DNA from: Leptospiraceae bacterium | Lineage (GTDB): Bacteria > Spirochaetota > Leptospiria > Leptospirales > Leptonemataceae | NCBI GenBank assembly: GCA_026418015.1 | Contig: JAOACE010000015.1 | Coordinates: forward strand, 33,789 to 97,788 | Length of the DNA stretch: 64,000 nt | Reading direction: 5' to 3' | In this document: piece after piece, positions 44,839 to 54,039 of the stretch | Position numbering within the stretch: position 1 is the stretch's first letter | Layout of the letters: every line of letters begins with the position of its first letter | Notes under the pieces: generated by a model | What the model saw: the letters and a program-made list of their open reading frames with translations, nothing else | What the model was told of the DNA's origin: nothing | The model's database searches: none | Position numbers and translations under genes: made by a program

Positions 44839-44872
44839 ACAATAAAAAATAAAACATTTACTTGACCAAACT

Positions 44873-45028
44873 ATGAGAGAAATCATTAAGTTGGAATCAA
44901 CAGCAAAGACAGGTTTTTTTTATACAACAACAAAAAATAAGAAAAAGCAAACAGAAAAAATAGAAGTTAGAAAATACGATCCAATTGTCCGAAAACATGT
45001 TAAATTTGTAGAGAAAAAAATCAAATAA
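44873..45028 (+). CDS. rpmG: 50S ribosomal protein bL33, zinc-free form
   Basis: This 51-residue protein reads [20 protein letters not shown], then [14 protein letters not shown], matching bL33 along its whole length. The four Cys of the zinc-ribbon form are replaced (for example Ser/Ala in LESTAKTG and Asp/Ile in YDPIVRKH), so it is the C-minus version that needs no zinc. It is a component of the large ribosomal subunit near the E site. The gene is short and easily missed; it starts 34 bases after the AGCS-PSD fusion and ends 6 bases before ispE. Confidence 0.92.
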   Translation: MREIIKLESTAKTGFFYTTTKNKKKQTEKIEVRKYDPIVRKHVKFVEKKIK

Positions 45029-45034
45029 TTTATA

Positions 45035-46063
45035 ATGCATTATAAATTTCGATCTAATGCTAAAATAAACCTTTTCTTAAAAATTTTGTACAAAAGGAAT
45101 GATGGATATCATCAAATAGAAAGCTTTTTTTTACCTATTTCTATTGCAGATACAATCTACATAGAAATTGAGCAAGGTACTGCTCGTAATATAGAAGATA
45201 TAAAATTTGAATCTATTAATTATATTCCATTAGAAAATCGACATCTTTTTGAGGAAGTTTCGGAACGAGGTAATATTAAAAATAATCTTGTTTATAAATT
45301 GTTCGAGAAACTGTTTCAACTTAACATTAAACTTCCCGTTTTAAAAATAAAAATTCTAAAAAGAATTCCTCCTGGTTCTGGTGTTGGTGGAGGTTCATCG
45401 AATGTTGCTACAATATTAAGATTTTTGATTCAACAAAATAGGTTGTCTTTTAATGATGCATTAAAGATTGCAGAAAGTATAGGTTCTGATATTCCTTTTT
45501 TTATTTATAATGTGCCTTGTTTTGTCACAGGAAGAGGAGAGATTGTAAAACCTATTGATAAAAAAAATTTATATAATTTAGAAAATATTTACGGTATAAT
45601 CAATTTTAACCAAAAATCTGTTTCTACAAAAGAAGCATATAAGGAACTAAAAAAGCCTTTACAAGAGGAATATCTTAAAATTTATGGACACAACACGAAT
45701 TCTGGAAAGGCATTTTTTGATAAATCCTTTCTAGAAATGGGTTTTGATGATTTTCTTCATCGATGTGAAAATGATTTTGAGCGAATTACTTTAGAAAAAG
45801 AGCCTGAACTATTAAAAATAAAAGATTTGATGTTAAAAACTGAACCTATAAAAGTGTTGATGACAGGTAGTGGTTCTGCGATATTTTCTTTGTATAATAC
45901 GAAAGAAAAAATGCTTGAAGCCTTAAAGCACTTAAAAAAAATAGATAATAAGCAAAGCATCTTCAAACCCTTTAAAATATACACTGGGCAGTCGCCAAGC
46001 GGTAAGGCATCAGATTTTGGTTCTGACATGCGGAGGTTCGAATCCTCCCTGCCCAGCCAATAA
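45035..46063 (+). CDS. ispE: 4-diphosphocytidyl-2-C-methyl-D-erythritol kinase, 3' end read through tRNA-Gln
   Basis: This GHMP-family kinase phosphorylates CDP-methylerythritol in the MEP isoprenoid pathway. FRSNAKINLFLKILYKRNDG is the substrate-binding N-terminus, IPPGSGVGGGSSN (about residues 109-121) the ATP-binding loop, SIGSDIPFF the metal site and LMTGSGSAIFSLY the third GHMP motif. The frame does not stop where the family usually ends. It continues through the whole tRNA-Gln gene to TAA 46061-46063, so residues 317-342 are translated tRNA sequence. At 342 residues it is longer than the usual 280-300. Either the tail is tolerated, or the mRNA is cut by tRNA processing. Confidence 0.88.
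   Translation: MHYKFRSNAKINLFLKILYKRNDGYHQIESFFLPISIADTIYIEIEQGTARNIEDIKFESINYIPLENRHLFEEVSERGNIKNNLVYKLFEKLFQLNIKLPVLKIKILKRIPPGSGVGGGSSNVATILRFLIQQNRLSFNDALKIAESIGSDIPFFIYNVPCFVTGRGEIVKPIDKKNLYNLENIYGIINFNQKSVSTKEAYKELKKPLQEEYLKIYGHNTNSGKAFFDKSFLEMGFDDFLHRCENDFERITLEKEPELLKIKDLMLKTEPIKVLMTGSGSAIFSLYNTKEKMLEALKHLKKIDNKQSIFKPFKIYTGQSPSGKASDFGSDMRRFESSLPSQ
45985..46059 (+). tRNA. tRNA-Gln (anticodon TTG)
   Basis: The 75-base gene has a 7-bp acceptor stem (TGGGCAG / CTGCCCA), discriminator G and encoded CCA. The anticodon arm CAGAT-TTTGGTT-CTG region places TTG in the loop, and the T-arm is GGAGG-TTCGAAT-CCTCC. All cloverleaf arms form. It lies entirely within the open reading frame of ispE, on the same strand. 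Confidence 0.95.
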
Positions 46064-46084
46064 TTCAATCATTGTACAAATATC

Positions 46085-46876
46085 ATGGAAGCGAACGATA
46101 AATATGCAGTCGTATTAGCTGCTGGTAAAGGCACTAGGATGAAGTCTGATCTTCCAAAGGTTTTGATGGAAGTTGCAGACAAACCAATGATTTTACATGT
46201 TCTTGATAATTTATTGCCTCTGAATTTAAATCAAATCGTCCTTGTTGTTGGTTATAAAAAAGATTTAGTCATCGAAAGTGTAAAAGACTATATTTCGCGT
46301 AATTATGAATATTTTTTAGATAAAATATCTTTTGTTGAACAAAAAGAACAGTTGGGAACAGGTCATGCCTTTTTAATGGCAGAGTCAATTTTATCAAATA
46401 AAAAAGGATATGTTCTAGTTACTGCCGGGGATATGCCATTGATACAACCAAAATCTTTTTATCAACTCTTCGAAATTGTACACAAAAAACAATCGGCAGG
46501 TGCTGTATTAGGTTCGGTATTAGAAAATCCTACTGGCTATGGTAGACTTGTTAGAGATTCCCAAAATCTATTAGAAAAAATTGTAGAAGAAAAAGATGCA
46601 ACAGAAGATGTAAAAAAAATCAAAGAAGTAAATACTGGGTGTTATGTGTTTAAACTACCCGAAATTTTTTCTATTCTAAAAGAAATCAAAAATAACAACA
46701 ACCAAAATGAATATTATTTACCTGATGTGGTAGAAATTTACAGAAGAAAAAATCAATCATTTAGTGATTTGATTCTAAGAGATCATAGAGAAGCACTGGG
46801 CGCGAATACAAAAGAAGAATTAGAACAATTAAATTATATTTATCACTTGCTTTTTGCTTCTGGAAAAAAATATTGA
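46085..46876 (+). CDS. glmU: UDP-N-acetylglucosamine pyrophosphorylase domain protein (GlmU N-terminal type)
   Basis: This 263-residue nucleotidyltransferase has VVLAAGKGTRMKSDLPKVL at the N-terminus, the signature of GlmU and related sugar-1-phosphate uridylyltransferases, plus EQLGTGHA and VTAGDMPLI for UTP and metal binding. It should join UTP and N-acetylglucosamine-1-phosphate to make UDP-GlcNAc for peptidoglycan and envelope glycans. It stops before the left-handed beta-helix acetyltransferase half of bifunctional GlmU, so acetylation of glucosamine-1-phosphate must be done elsewhere. It starts 25 bases after tRNA-Gln and precedes prs by 5 bases. Confidence 0.85.
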   Translation: MEANDKYAVVLAAGKGTRMKSDLPKVLMEVADKPMILHVLDNLLPLNLNQIVLVVGYKKDLVIESVKDYISRNYEYFLDKISFVEQKEQLGTGHAFLMAESILSNKKGYVLVTAGDMPLIQPKSFYQLFEIVHKKQSAGAVLGSVLENPTGYGRLVRDSQNLLEKIVEEKDATEDVKKIKEVNTGCYVFKLPEIFSILKEIKNNNNQNEYYLPDVVEIYRRKNQSFSDLILRDHREALGANTKEELEQLNYIYHLLFASGKKY

Positions 46877-46881
46877 ACTAG

Positions 46882-47832
46882 ATGAGTGAAAATATGAGCT
46901 ACGAATTGTTGTTGATATCTGGGAATTCCAATAGACCCTTGGCAGAAGAGATCGCAAAGTATTTAAATCAACGATTAGCAGATGTGGTGATCAAAAAATT
47001 TTCTGACGGAGAAATTTCTGTTAAAATAAACGAAAATATCCGAGGTAAGGATGTTTTTATCATTCAACCAACTTCTGCACCTGCTAATGATCATATTATG
47101 GAGTTATTGTTAACTATCGATGCAGTAAGAAGAGCAAGTGCTAAAAGAATCACCGCTGTAATTCCTTATTACGGCTATGGAAGACAGGATAGAAAACCGG
47201 AACCACGTGTGCCAATTTCTGCTCGTCTTGTTGCAGATATTATTCAAGTAACAGGGCTAGATCGAGTACTTACGGTAGATTTACATGCAGATCAAATCCA
47301 AGGTTTTTTTCATATCCCTGTAGATAATCTATATGCTGCTCCCGTATTTATCCAATATCTAAAAGAATCCCATTTTAGTGAACCTGTTGTAGTTTCTCCC
47401 GATTCTGGTGGAGTAGAAAGGGCAAGATATTTAGCACGGCATATCAATGCAGGTTTAGCAATTATCGATAAAAGAAGACCTCAGGCTAATGTTGCAGAAA
47501 TTATGAATGTTATTGGAGATGTAGAAGGTAAAGAATGTATTCTTTATGACGATATGATCGATACAGCAGGAACTATTACAAAAGCTGCAAAGGCTTTAAA
47601 AGATAATGGTGCAAAACGTGTGATTGCTTGTGCTACTCATCCTGTCTTGTCTGGTCCAGCAATTCAAAGAATTGAAGAATCTGTTCTTGACGAGGTAATT
47701 TTTTCTAATACGATTTACTTACCAGAAGAAAAAAGAATTAGAAAAATAAAAATCTTATCGATAGCAAAATTAATTGGAGAAGCAATCCGAAGAATTCATA
47801 ACGAAGAATCCGTAAGTTCTTTATTTTTGTAA
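46882..47832 (+). CDS. prs: Ribose-phosphate pyrophosphokinase
   Basis: This 316-residue enzyme makes PRPP from ribose-5-phosphate and ATP for nucleotide, NAD and histidine synthesis. [17 protein letters not shown] opens the protein, [12 protein letters not shown] and [20 protein letters not shown] bind ATP and phosphate, and [19 protein letters not shown] is the PRPP-binding loop. [16 protein letters not shown] is the flexible-loop region. Length and motif order are of the standard class I enzyme. PRPP made here feeds PyrE and NadC elsewhere in the window. Two Met codons (first and fifth) could start translation. Confidence 0.96.
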   Translation: MSENMSYELLLISGNSNRPLAEEIAKYLNQRLADVVIKKFSDGEISVKINENIRGKDVFIIQPTSAPANDHIMELLLTIDAVRRASAKRITAVIPYYGYGRQDRKPEPRVPISARLVADIIQVTGLDRVLTVDLHADQIQGFFHIPVDNLYAAPVFIQYLKESHFSEPVVVSPDSGGVERARYLARHINAGLAIIDKRRPQANVAEIMNVIGDVEGKECILYDDMIDTAGTITKAAKALKDNGAKRVIACATHPVLSGPAIQRIEESVLDEVIFSNTIYLPEEKRIRKIKILSIAKLIGEAIRRIHNEESVSSLFL

Positions 47833-47873
47833 TTTACAAATAGTATTATAAAAAAAAACTGACAAAATTGTAG

Positions 47874-47882
47874 TGGTATAAT
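47874..47882 (+). promoter_or_regulatory. Extended -10 promoter before rplY
   Basis: TGGTATAAT matches an extended -10 element exactly. An RNA start near 47889 would fall downstream of the in-frame ATG at 47881, which favours 47896 as the true start of rplY. Confidence 0.5.
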
Positions 47883-47895
47883 GGGAGAAATTAAG

Positions 47896-48471
47896 ATGGA
47901 AAAGAAACTAAAAGCAGAGAAAAGAAATGAATTTGGAAAAAATGCTTCTGGTAGATATAGAAGACAAGGCAAACTGCCAGCAAATATTCTAGAAAAAGGT
48001 AAATCTATTCCTGTATTGTTAAATTATAATGAATTTATAAAATTATTAAATCATGGTCTTTTGCCATCGATGAAGATCGAAGTAGAGTTGGAAGGGGAAA
48101 CCTTCTATGCTTTACCAAAAGAGATACAACGTGATCCTGTAACAGGGCAAGTTGTTCATGTAGATTTATACAAAATGACTCCTGGTCATAAATTTCATTT
48201 GAATATACCCGTTGAACTTGTAGGTGTTGCAAAAGGCGTAAGAGCAGGAGGAGCATTAGAACACTATGTACAAATCTTAAAAATTCGAACAACACCAGAA
48301 AATTTAAAAGAAAAAATCGAAGTAGATATTTCTAATTTAGATGTTGGACAAAACATTCGTTTATCTGATTTAAACCTTCCCAAAGAGTGGGATATCTTAG
48401 CACAAGGTAATCCAGTAATTTGTAAAATTTCTCAATCCAGAGCAACTGTTAAAGCACAAGAAAATGCTTAA
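47896..48471 (+). CDS. rplY: 50S ribosomal protein bL25 (CTC type)
   Basis: This 191-residue protein has the bL25 5S-rRNA-binding domain at its N-terminus (KRNEFGKNASGRYRRQGKLPANI) and the C-terminal CTC/TL5 extension (FHLNIPVELVGVAKGVRAGG, KEKIEVDISNLDVGQNI). It stabilises 5S RNA in the large subunit and is linked to general stress in some bacteria. ATG 47896 is chosen over an in-frame ATG five codons upstream because GGGAGA lies at ribosome-site distance and a promoter overlaps the earlier ATG. It is the gene before pth, a common order. Confidence 0.92.
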   Translation: MEKKLKAEKRNEFGKNASGRYRRQGKLPANILEKGKSIPVLLNYNEFIKLLNHGLLPSMKIEVELEGETFYALPKEIQRDPVTGQVVHVDLYKMTPGHKFHLNIPVELVGVAKGVRAGGALEHYVQILKIRTTPENLKEKIEVDISNLDVGQNIRLSDLNLPKEWDILAQGNPVICKISQSRATVKAQENA

Positions 48472-48475
48472 TAGT

Positions 48476-48503
48476 CAATCTATGAGCCTTTGCTCATAGA
48501 TTG
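48476..48503 (+). terminator. Perfect 12-bp hairpin between rplY and pth
   Basis: CAATCTATGAGC pairs perfectly with GCTCATAGATTG across a CTTT loop, 4 bases after the rplY stop. No run of T follows (TATATAAATAG), so it may be a transcript-protecting or weak terminating hairpin rather than a classic terminator. Confidence 0.55.
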
Positions 48504-48554
48504 TATATAAATAGTACTTGACATATATTCAGTAGGAATTTTCCTCGATTTTAA

Positions 48555-49121
48555 ATGAAATTAATCATTGGTTTGGGAAACCCAGGGGAAAAGTATCAAA
48601 ATCGCAGATCTAACATTGGTTTTAAAATTTTAGATATTATCGCGAACAATAATAATATCGATATAAGAACAAAAAAGAAAAAATCCCTAATTGGTCGCGG
48701 TTCAATGGATGGTGAAGAAATCGTTTTATTAAAACCACAAACCTACGCTAATCTAACAGGCGAAGCTGCTTTATATATTGCTTCTTTTTTAAGAGTAAAA
48801 CCGAAAGATATTATTGTTATAGTGGACGATGTAACATTGCCATTGGGTAAGATTGTTGTAGATATTAGTAAAGATGATCATGGACATCCAGGTATAACGA
48901 ACTTAGCTCAATCGTTAAAATCGTGGGATTTCGTCAAAGTAAGAGTAGGTATTGCAAATAAAAAAACACCCACTATGAGTCGCGAAGAATTTGTTAATCA
49001 AGAGTTTGAACCACAAGAAAGTTTTAGGTTAATCAATATAATTAACGATGCTGAGTCTGCAATTCGAGAAATAGCACATACAAAAGATATTAAAGAAGTC
49101 ATGGAAAAATTTAGTGTTTAA
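48555..49121 (+). CDS. pth: Peptidyl-tRNA hydrolase
   Basis: This 188-residue enzyme frees tRNA from stalled peptidyl-tRNA. IIGLGNPGEKYQNRRSNIGF holds the conserved Asn and catalytic region, LKPQTYANLTGEAAL the substrate-binding stretch, and VDDVTLPLGK the catalytic Asp. The position where most Pth proteins carry the catalytic His after NxR is Asn-Ile here (RSNIGF where RHNIGF-type is usual), which is worth checking. GHPGITNLAQSL is the other signature. TTGACA lies 31 bases before the ATG and no close ribosome site is present, suggesting a leaderless or near-leaderless transcript. Confidence 0.9.
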   Translation: MKLIIGLGNPGEKYQNRRSNIGFKILDIIANNNNIDIRTKKKKSLIGRGSMDGEEIVLLKPQTYANLTGEAALYIASFLRVKPKDIIVIVDDVTLPLGKIVVDISKDDHGHPGITNLAQSLKSWDFVKVRVGIANKKTPTMSREEFVNQEFEPQESFRLINIINDAESAIREIAHTKDIKEVMEKFSV

Positions 49122-49122
49122 C

Positions 49123-49151
49123 TTGACTAATAATAAATTTGTTTTTTATTA
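49123..49151 (+). promoter_or_regulatory. Promoter of ftsH
   Basis: TTGACT at 49123-49128 and TTATTA after a 17-base spacer lie between pth and ftsH. The ftsH ATG at 49187 has a GAGAGGA ribosome site, so this transcript would carry a normal leader of about 30 bases. Confidence 0.4.
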
Positions 49152-49186
49152 AAATTAATAATTTAAAATATTGAGAGGATAAAAAG

Positions 49187-51196
49187 ATGAATCAGAGTTT
49201 ACGTTTTATATTTTTTATATTAGGTTTTATAATCATTGTTTATCTATTCCAAAATGCCAATCAAGTAAGGACTTTCGAAACACCAGAACAAATCACCTTC
49301 TCTGAATTTCGAAAAATGATCACTAATAGTCCAGATGCTAAAGGAAGAATCTTTACAAAGAATGTCGAAATGAAAGGTTTCTTAGACGAAAATCCTTTTA
49401 TCTTAAAGATTTCTCCTACGAGAATAGAAGGAAGATATGTAAGTAAAAATATATTAGATGTAGACAAAGAAGAAGATTTTATAAAGCTTAAAGCAAAAAC
49501 GATTCCTTTTTATGTAGAAGTTCTGCCTGATGTTATCAACGAAGAACTCATTACAAGTTTAGAGAACAATAATATTTTGTATAAATTTGACAACCCACAA
49601 AAGGCTAGTTTTATCAATACGATTTTGGGAATAGTACCTTATGCATTAATCATTCTTCTACTATGGTTTTTTATGTTTCGTCAAATTCAAAGTACTGGCA
49701 ATAAGGCATTAGCATTCGGTAAAAGTAAAGCTAAACTTCATGCAGAAGGAAAAACCAAAGTAACCTTCAACGATGTTGCGGGTTGCGACGAAGCAAAAGA
49801 AGAACTTAAAGAAGTGGTAGATTTCTTAAAAGATCCAAAGAAATTTCAGAACATTGGAGCAAGAATTCCCAAAGGCGTCTTGTTAGTTGGACCACCAGGT
49901 ACAGGAAAGACCTTATTAGCAAAGGCTGTAGCTGGAGAAGCAGGAGTACCATTCTTTTCCATTTCTGGTTCTGATTTCGTTGAAATGTTTGTTGGTGTTG
50001 GAGCTTCTCGAGTTCGCGATTTATTCGATCAAGCAAAAAAGAATGCACCATGTATAATTTTTATAGATGAAATTGATGCTGTTGGTAGATTACGAGGAGC
50101 TGGTTTAGGTGGCGGACATGACGAGCGCGAACAGACATTAAACCAATTGTTGGTAGAAATGGATGGATTCGAAGAAAACGAAGGTATTATTGTAATAGCT
50201 GCAACCAATAGACCGGATATATTAGACCCAGCCCTTTTACGACCTGGTAGGTTTGATAGACAAGTGGTTGTAAATGCACCTGATGTTAAAGGAAGAGAAG
50301 AAATTCTAAAAATTCATGCTCGTAAGGTTCCTTTGGCTTCGGATGTTTCTTTGGCTCAAATTGCAAGAGGAACACCTGGTTTTACTGGCGCAGATTTAGC
50401 AAATTTAATCAACGAAGCAGCGTTACTTGCAGCAAGAAAGAATAAAAAGCGCGTAACACAAGAAGAATTAGAAGAAGCCAAAGATAAGGTTTTGATGGGA
50501 CCAGAGAGAAGAAGTTTTCTTATTACAGATCAAGAGAAAGAAGTAATAGCATACCACGAAGGTGGCCATGCCTTGTTAGGTTCACTTCTTCCTTATGCAG
50601 AGCCAGTTCATAAAGTCACAATTATTCCGAGGGGTAGAGCATTAGGATTAACCCAACAACTGCCAGAAGGAGATAAGCACATTCATCCGAAAAAATATTG
50701 GTTAGATCGAATATGTGTATTAATGGGTGGATACCTAGCAGAAGAGTTGATTTTCGAAGATACTTCCACAGGGGCAGCAAACGATATACAAGTTGCAACC
50801 AATATTGCCAGAAAAATGGTTTGTGAATGGGGAATGTCAGAAAAATTAGGAACAGTTTCTTATACAACAGAGGATCATAATGTATTTCTTGCAAGAGATA
50901 TTAGCCATCCAAGAAGTTTTAGCGAAGAAACAGCAGCACTTATAGATGCAGAAGTAAAAAGAATTATCGATGAACAATTAGATCGCGGAAGAGAATTACT
51001 CAAGCAAAACAGAGATAAACTAGAAAGAATTGCTAAAACATTGTTAGAATCCGAAACCATCAATGGGGAAGAATTGAATAAAATTATTCGCGGAGATGAA
51101 CTTCCACAAAAATTAGAAAAAAGTATAACGTTGAATTCCCAAGAAAAACCTCAGCCTAACATAACTGGCGAAGAATCTCTTTCCCCTGCGAATTGA
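49187..51196 (+). CDS. ftsH: ATP-dependent zinc metalloprotease FtsH
   Basis: This 669-residue membrane protease degrades misfolded and regulated membrane proteins. Two membrane spans flank a periplasmic domain (about residues 5-22 and 145-165). The AAA domain has Walker A GPPGTGKT (235-242), Walker [13 protein letters not shown] and the second-region-of-homology motif [19 protein letters not shown]. The zinc site is [10 protein letters not shown] (HExGH), with the third ligand in the TGAANDIQ region. A GAGAGGA ribosome site precedes the ATG. Its stop lies in the loop of a hairpin that also hides the ribosome site of the next gene. Confidence 0.97.
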   Translation: MNQSLRFIFFILGFIIIVYLFQNANQVRTFETPEQITFSEFRKMITNSPDAKGRIFTKNVEMKGFLDENPFILKISPTRIEGRYVSKNILDVDKEEDFIKLKAKTIPFYVEVLPDVINEELITSLENNNILYKFDNPQKASFINTILGIVPYALIILLLWFFMFRQIQSTGNKALAFGKSKAKLHAEGKTKVTFNDVAGCDEAKEELKEVVDFLKDPKKFQNIGARIPKGVLLVGPPGTGKTLLAKAVAGEAGVPFFSISGSDFVEMFVGVGASRVRDLFDQAKKNAPCIIFIDEIDAVGRLRGAGLGGGHDEREQTLNQLLVEMDGFEENEGIIVIAATNRPDILDPALLRPGRFDRQVVVNAPDVKGREEILKIHARKVPLASDVSLAQIARGTPGFTGADLANLINEAALLAARKNKKRVTQEELEEAKDKVLMGPERRSFLITDQEKEVIAYHEGGHALLGSLLPYAEPVHKVTIIPRGRALGLTQQLPEGDKHIHPKKYWLDRICVLMGGYLAEELIFEDTSTGAANDIQVATNIARKMVCEWGMSEKLGTVSYTTEDHNVFLARDISHPRSFSEETAALIDAEVKRIIDEQLDRGRELLKQNRDKLERIAKTLLESETINGEELNKIIRGDELPQKLEKSITLNSQEKPQPNITGEESLSPAN

Positions 51197-51205
51197 TTGC
51201 AGGGG
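51183..51205 (+). promoter_or_regulatory. Hairpin over the ftsH stop and next ribosome site
   Basis: CCCCTGC pairs with GCAGGGG around a 9-base loop. The loop contains the ftsH TGA stop, and the right arm contains the AGGGG ribosome site for ATG 51211. Ribosomes terminating at ftsH would open it, coupling the two genes. Confidence 0.6.
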
Positions 51206-51210
51206 ATTTT

Positions 51211-52818
51211 ATGAACGATTATCCCAAAAATAGTTTCGAATTAGATACTTTCTTAAAAAGATTAATCGAAAATCCTTTTTTGTATCTTTTTGAATTTCCA
51301 AAAGAAAAACCGACGATTTCAAATTATGTTTCTAATATTTTTGATAAAGAAGATATTTCGGATATACTTTATCTAGAAGAAAAAAAAATTCTCCAACAAT
51401 TTTTAAGACCTATAGAAATTATATTAAGACCTCATGTGTCTTTATCTCAGGACATTTTAAATATATTTTATAAAAGAAAAAATATACCAACCGTTCAAAA
51501 GATCCTTGATCAATATGGATCAGATTTATTAGAAAAGTTAGAAAATATTCGAAAATTTTATCGTATTTTTATAGAAGCTAATACGAACAATTCCCTCGAA
51601 ATGGAGGCGAATAAACTTGTAAAAAGATTTTTTGGAGATAATTATTCCGATAATCACAAAAACTTTATTAAAATGAAGCGTTATATAGAGCGATTAAAAT
51701 CCTTTTATGAACAAGTGTCTAAACTATGGAAAGATGTCGAAAAATTGCTAGAAACGTTTTTGTACATCGAAGAAACAAAAAATATTGCAGAAGATATAAA
51801 AAACAGATTAAAAGAAATCGCATTACTCAACCATCAAACAGATATTTTTCTAAAGCTTCTATCGAAACATTTAAAAATAAGAGAATTTTTGTATAATCCT
51901 ATCAGTTTTTCTTATTCTGCTAATATGACCTACGAAGAAGATATTGATTATACATTAGAAGGAATTTATTCGTCTTATTCTCAACCTATAAAAAGTGAAC
52001 AAGCAACTATCATAGAACAAAAAGAAAGCATAAGTACAAAATCTTCTGTAGAAACCATTGTAATAGAATCCGAGATAAAAAGGTTTTATCGAAACATCAT
52101 TTTTACAAAGATTATTGGAAGTAAAGATTGGAACCGAACCAAAGATTATTATTTGGAACTAAATAAAGATGATTATCATAATGATTTAAATAAATTTTTT
52201 TCTTCGGTTCATGTAATCTACGATAAAAAAACATATGATGAATCCTTCCAGGTTTATGCTTCTAAAAGAACTGTACTGGAAAAAACACAATTAGAAGAAA
52301 TTTTTCAGAATTATTTAAACATGCTAAGAGATCTCTTTAACCAAAATTATCAAGAGATTGTTCATAAAGATTTTGTGGGAGTAATAAAACCAACCATTTT
52401 TTTTTATCATATTGGTGCTAATACCTTTTATCATATTATTTTAGAAGATTTAAGAGATAAAAAATTAGGAGAAATACTCTATCTTTACAATCAAGTTTTA
52501 GTTAGAGAATATCCTTTGAATATAATAAAAAAAATATTGATCGATTGGTGGAATGATTTATCATCTTTATTAGATATAGAAGAAATCGATTCCTACTGGA
52601 TATATTTTAATCAATTGCAAATCGTACTACAAGAGTATTTAAAGGATTACGAAAAAATTCGAAATCAAACAAAAAACGATTATCTGTTAAACTATCACTT
52701 CGATGAATTATTTAACAAAAATTATAAAGATTATATAAATATTCGAAAATATTATATTTATAAGCGGTTTTATCCTAGTCTACTCATCAACTTTAAAATT
52801 TCGGATTTAAGCAAATAA
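51211..52818 (+). CDS. Unknown large helical protein downstream of ftsH
   Basis: I do not recognise this 535-residue protein. It is highly charged, rich in Lys, Glu, Ile and Tyr, and appears mostly alpha-helical, with no signal peptide, membrane span or catalytic motif that I can name. Stretches such as KRYIERLKSFYEQVSKLWKDV and IFQNYLNMLRDLFNQNYQEI suggest coiled-coil packing. A Ser/Glu/Thr-rich segment in the middle (about residues 260-285) may be a linker between two helical domains. ATG 51211 has AGGGGA at the right distance, inside the hairpin at the end of ftsH. Tight coupling to ftsH hints at shared expression, but a functional link is not shown. Confidence 0.6.
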   Translation: MNDYPKNSFELDTFLKRLIENPFLYLFEFPKEKPTISNYVSNIFDKEDISDILYLEEKKILQQFLRPIEIILRPHVSLSQDILNIFYKRKNIPTVQKILDQYGSDLLEKLENIRKFYRIFIEANTNNSLEMEANKLVKRFFGDNYSDNHKNFIKMKRYIERLKSFYEQVSKLWKDVEKLLETFLYIEETKNIAEDIKNRLKEIALLNHQTDIFLKLLSKHLKIREFLYNPISFSYSANMTYEEDIDYTLEGIYSSYSQPIKSEQATIIEQKESISTKSSVETIVIESEIKRFYRNIIFTKIIGSKDWNRTKDYYLELNKDDYHNDLNKFFSSVHVIYDKKTYDESFQVYASKRTVLEKTQLEEIFQNYLNMLRDLFNQNYQEIVHKDFVGVIKPTIFFYHIGANTFYHIILEDLRDKKLGEILYLYNQVLVREYPLNIIKKILIDWWNDLSSLLDIEEIDSYWIYFNQLQIVLQEYLKDYEKIRNQTKNDYLLNYHFDELFNKNYKDYINIRKYYIYKRFYPSLLINFKISDLSK

Positions 52819-52832
52819 TTCAAATCAATCTA

Positions 52833-52862
52833 TTGACATTATAATCAAAAATTTTTTATTGT
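52833..52862 (+). promoter_or_regulatory. Promoter of the acyl-CoA dehydrogenase gene
   Basis: TTGACA (52833-52838) and TATTGT (52857-52862) are 18 bases apart, and RNA synthesis would start at or next to the ATG at 52867. No Shine-Dalgarno sequence is seen. Confidence 0.5.
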
Positions 52863-52866
52863 AGTT

Positions 52867-54030
52867 ATGAAGGAATTAAAAAGACTAAAACGAATTTTAC
52901 CTTTTACAAAAGAACACGAAGAATTTAGAGAATTGGTAAGGGACTTTGTAGAAAATGAAATTGTACCACACCATGATAAGTGGGAAAAAGATAAAATTGT
53001 ACCAAGAGAAATCTGGGAAAAAGCCGGAAGCTTAGGATTATTGTGTCCCAATTTCCCGCCAGAGTATGGTGGTTCTGGAACAGATTTTTTGTATAATGTA
53101 ATAGTAATAGAAGAATTAGCCAGAGTAAATGCATCGGGTGTTTTTTTTAGTTTGCACGGAGACGTAATAGCACCTTATATCTTGCATTATGGCAACGAAG
53201 AACAAAAAAAACGATGGCTTCCCGATATTATTGCAGGAAAAAAAATCTTAGCAGTAGGTATGACAGAGCCTGATGCTGGTTCCGATTTAGCAGGGATTAA
53301 AACTACTGCAATTGATAAAGGAGATTATTACTTAGTGAATGGTTCCAAAACCTTTATTTCTAACGGATATTTAGCAGATTTAGTCGTTACAGTAGTTAAA
53401 ACAAACCCTGAAAAAGGTATTAACGGTATTTCTCTCCTGGTGATTGAGCGAGGAATGCCGGGATTCGAAAGGGGTAGAAAATTAGAAAAAATTGGATTAC
53501 ATGCTCAAGATACAGCAGAATTATTTTTTAACGATGTAAAAGTACCAAAAGAAAATCTTTTAGGAAAAGAAGGACATGGTTTCCGCTATTTGATGAGTGA
53601 ACTTGCAACAGAGCGTTTAGCATTGGCTATCTCTAACATGAGAAGTGCAGAAGCTGTATTAGATTTAACCATCGAATACGTTAAAACAAGAAAAGCTTTT
53701 GGTAAACCCGTTGGGAAATTTCAGAATACTCAATTTAAATTAGCGGAAATGTTTACAGAACAATGTGCTGCAAGGGCATTTTTAGATCAAGTGATATTAG
53801 AATACATGCAAGGTAAAAAAGTCACCGTAGAAGCATCTCAATGTAAACTACTGTGTTCAGAAATTTTAAAAAGACATGTGGATGAATGTCTACAATTCTT
53901 TGGTGGTTATGGATATATGATGGAGTATCCTATTGCAAAAGCATACATCGACGCACGCGTACAAACCATTTATGCTGGAACATCCGAAATCATGAAAGAA
54001 ATTATCGCAAGCAAAGGATTAGGTTTATAA
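52867..54030 (+). CDS. Acyl-CoA dehydrogenase
   Basis: This 387-residue flavoenzyme oxidises acyl-CoA to trans-2-enoyl-CoA, passing electrons to ETF. VGMTEPDAGSDLAGIKT is the family signature for FAD binding, and QFFGGYGYMMEYPI and QTIYAGTSEIMKEII are the C-terminal signature regions. The protein has the usual three domains and length. Its start has no ribosome site and lies just past a TTGACA/TATTGT promoter. A strong terminator follows it, so it is a single-gene unit. The crotonase-like enzyme at 33242 could act in the same general pathway. Confidence 0.94.
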   Translation: MKELKRLKRILPFTKEHEEFRELVRDFVENEIVPHHDKWEKDKIVPREIWEKAGSLGLLCPNFPPEYGGSGTDFLYNVIVIEELARVNASGVFFSLHGDVIAPYILHYGNEEQKKRWLPDIIAGKKILAVGMTEPDAGSDLAGIKTTAIDKGDYYLVNGSKTFISNGYLADLVVTVVKTNPEKGINGISLLVIERGMPGFERGRKLEKIGLHAQDTAELFFNDVKVPKENLLGKEGHGFRYLMSELATERLALAISNMRSAEAVLDLTIEYVKTRKAFGKPVGKFQNTQFKLAEMFTEQCAARAFLDQVILEYMQGKKVTVEASQCKLLCSEILKRHVDECLQFFGGYGYMMEYPIAKAYIDARVQTIYAGTSEIMKEIIASKGLGL

Positions 54031-54039
54031 ACTAATTTT

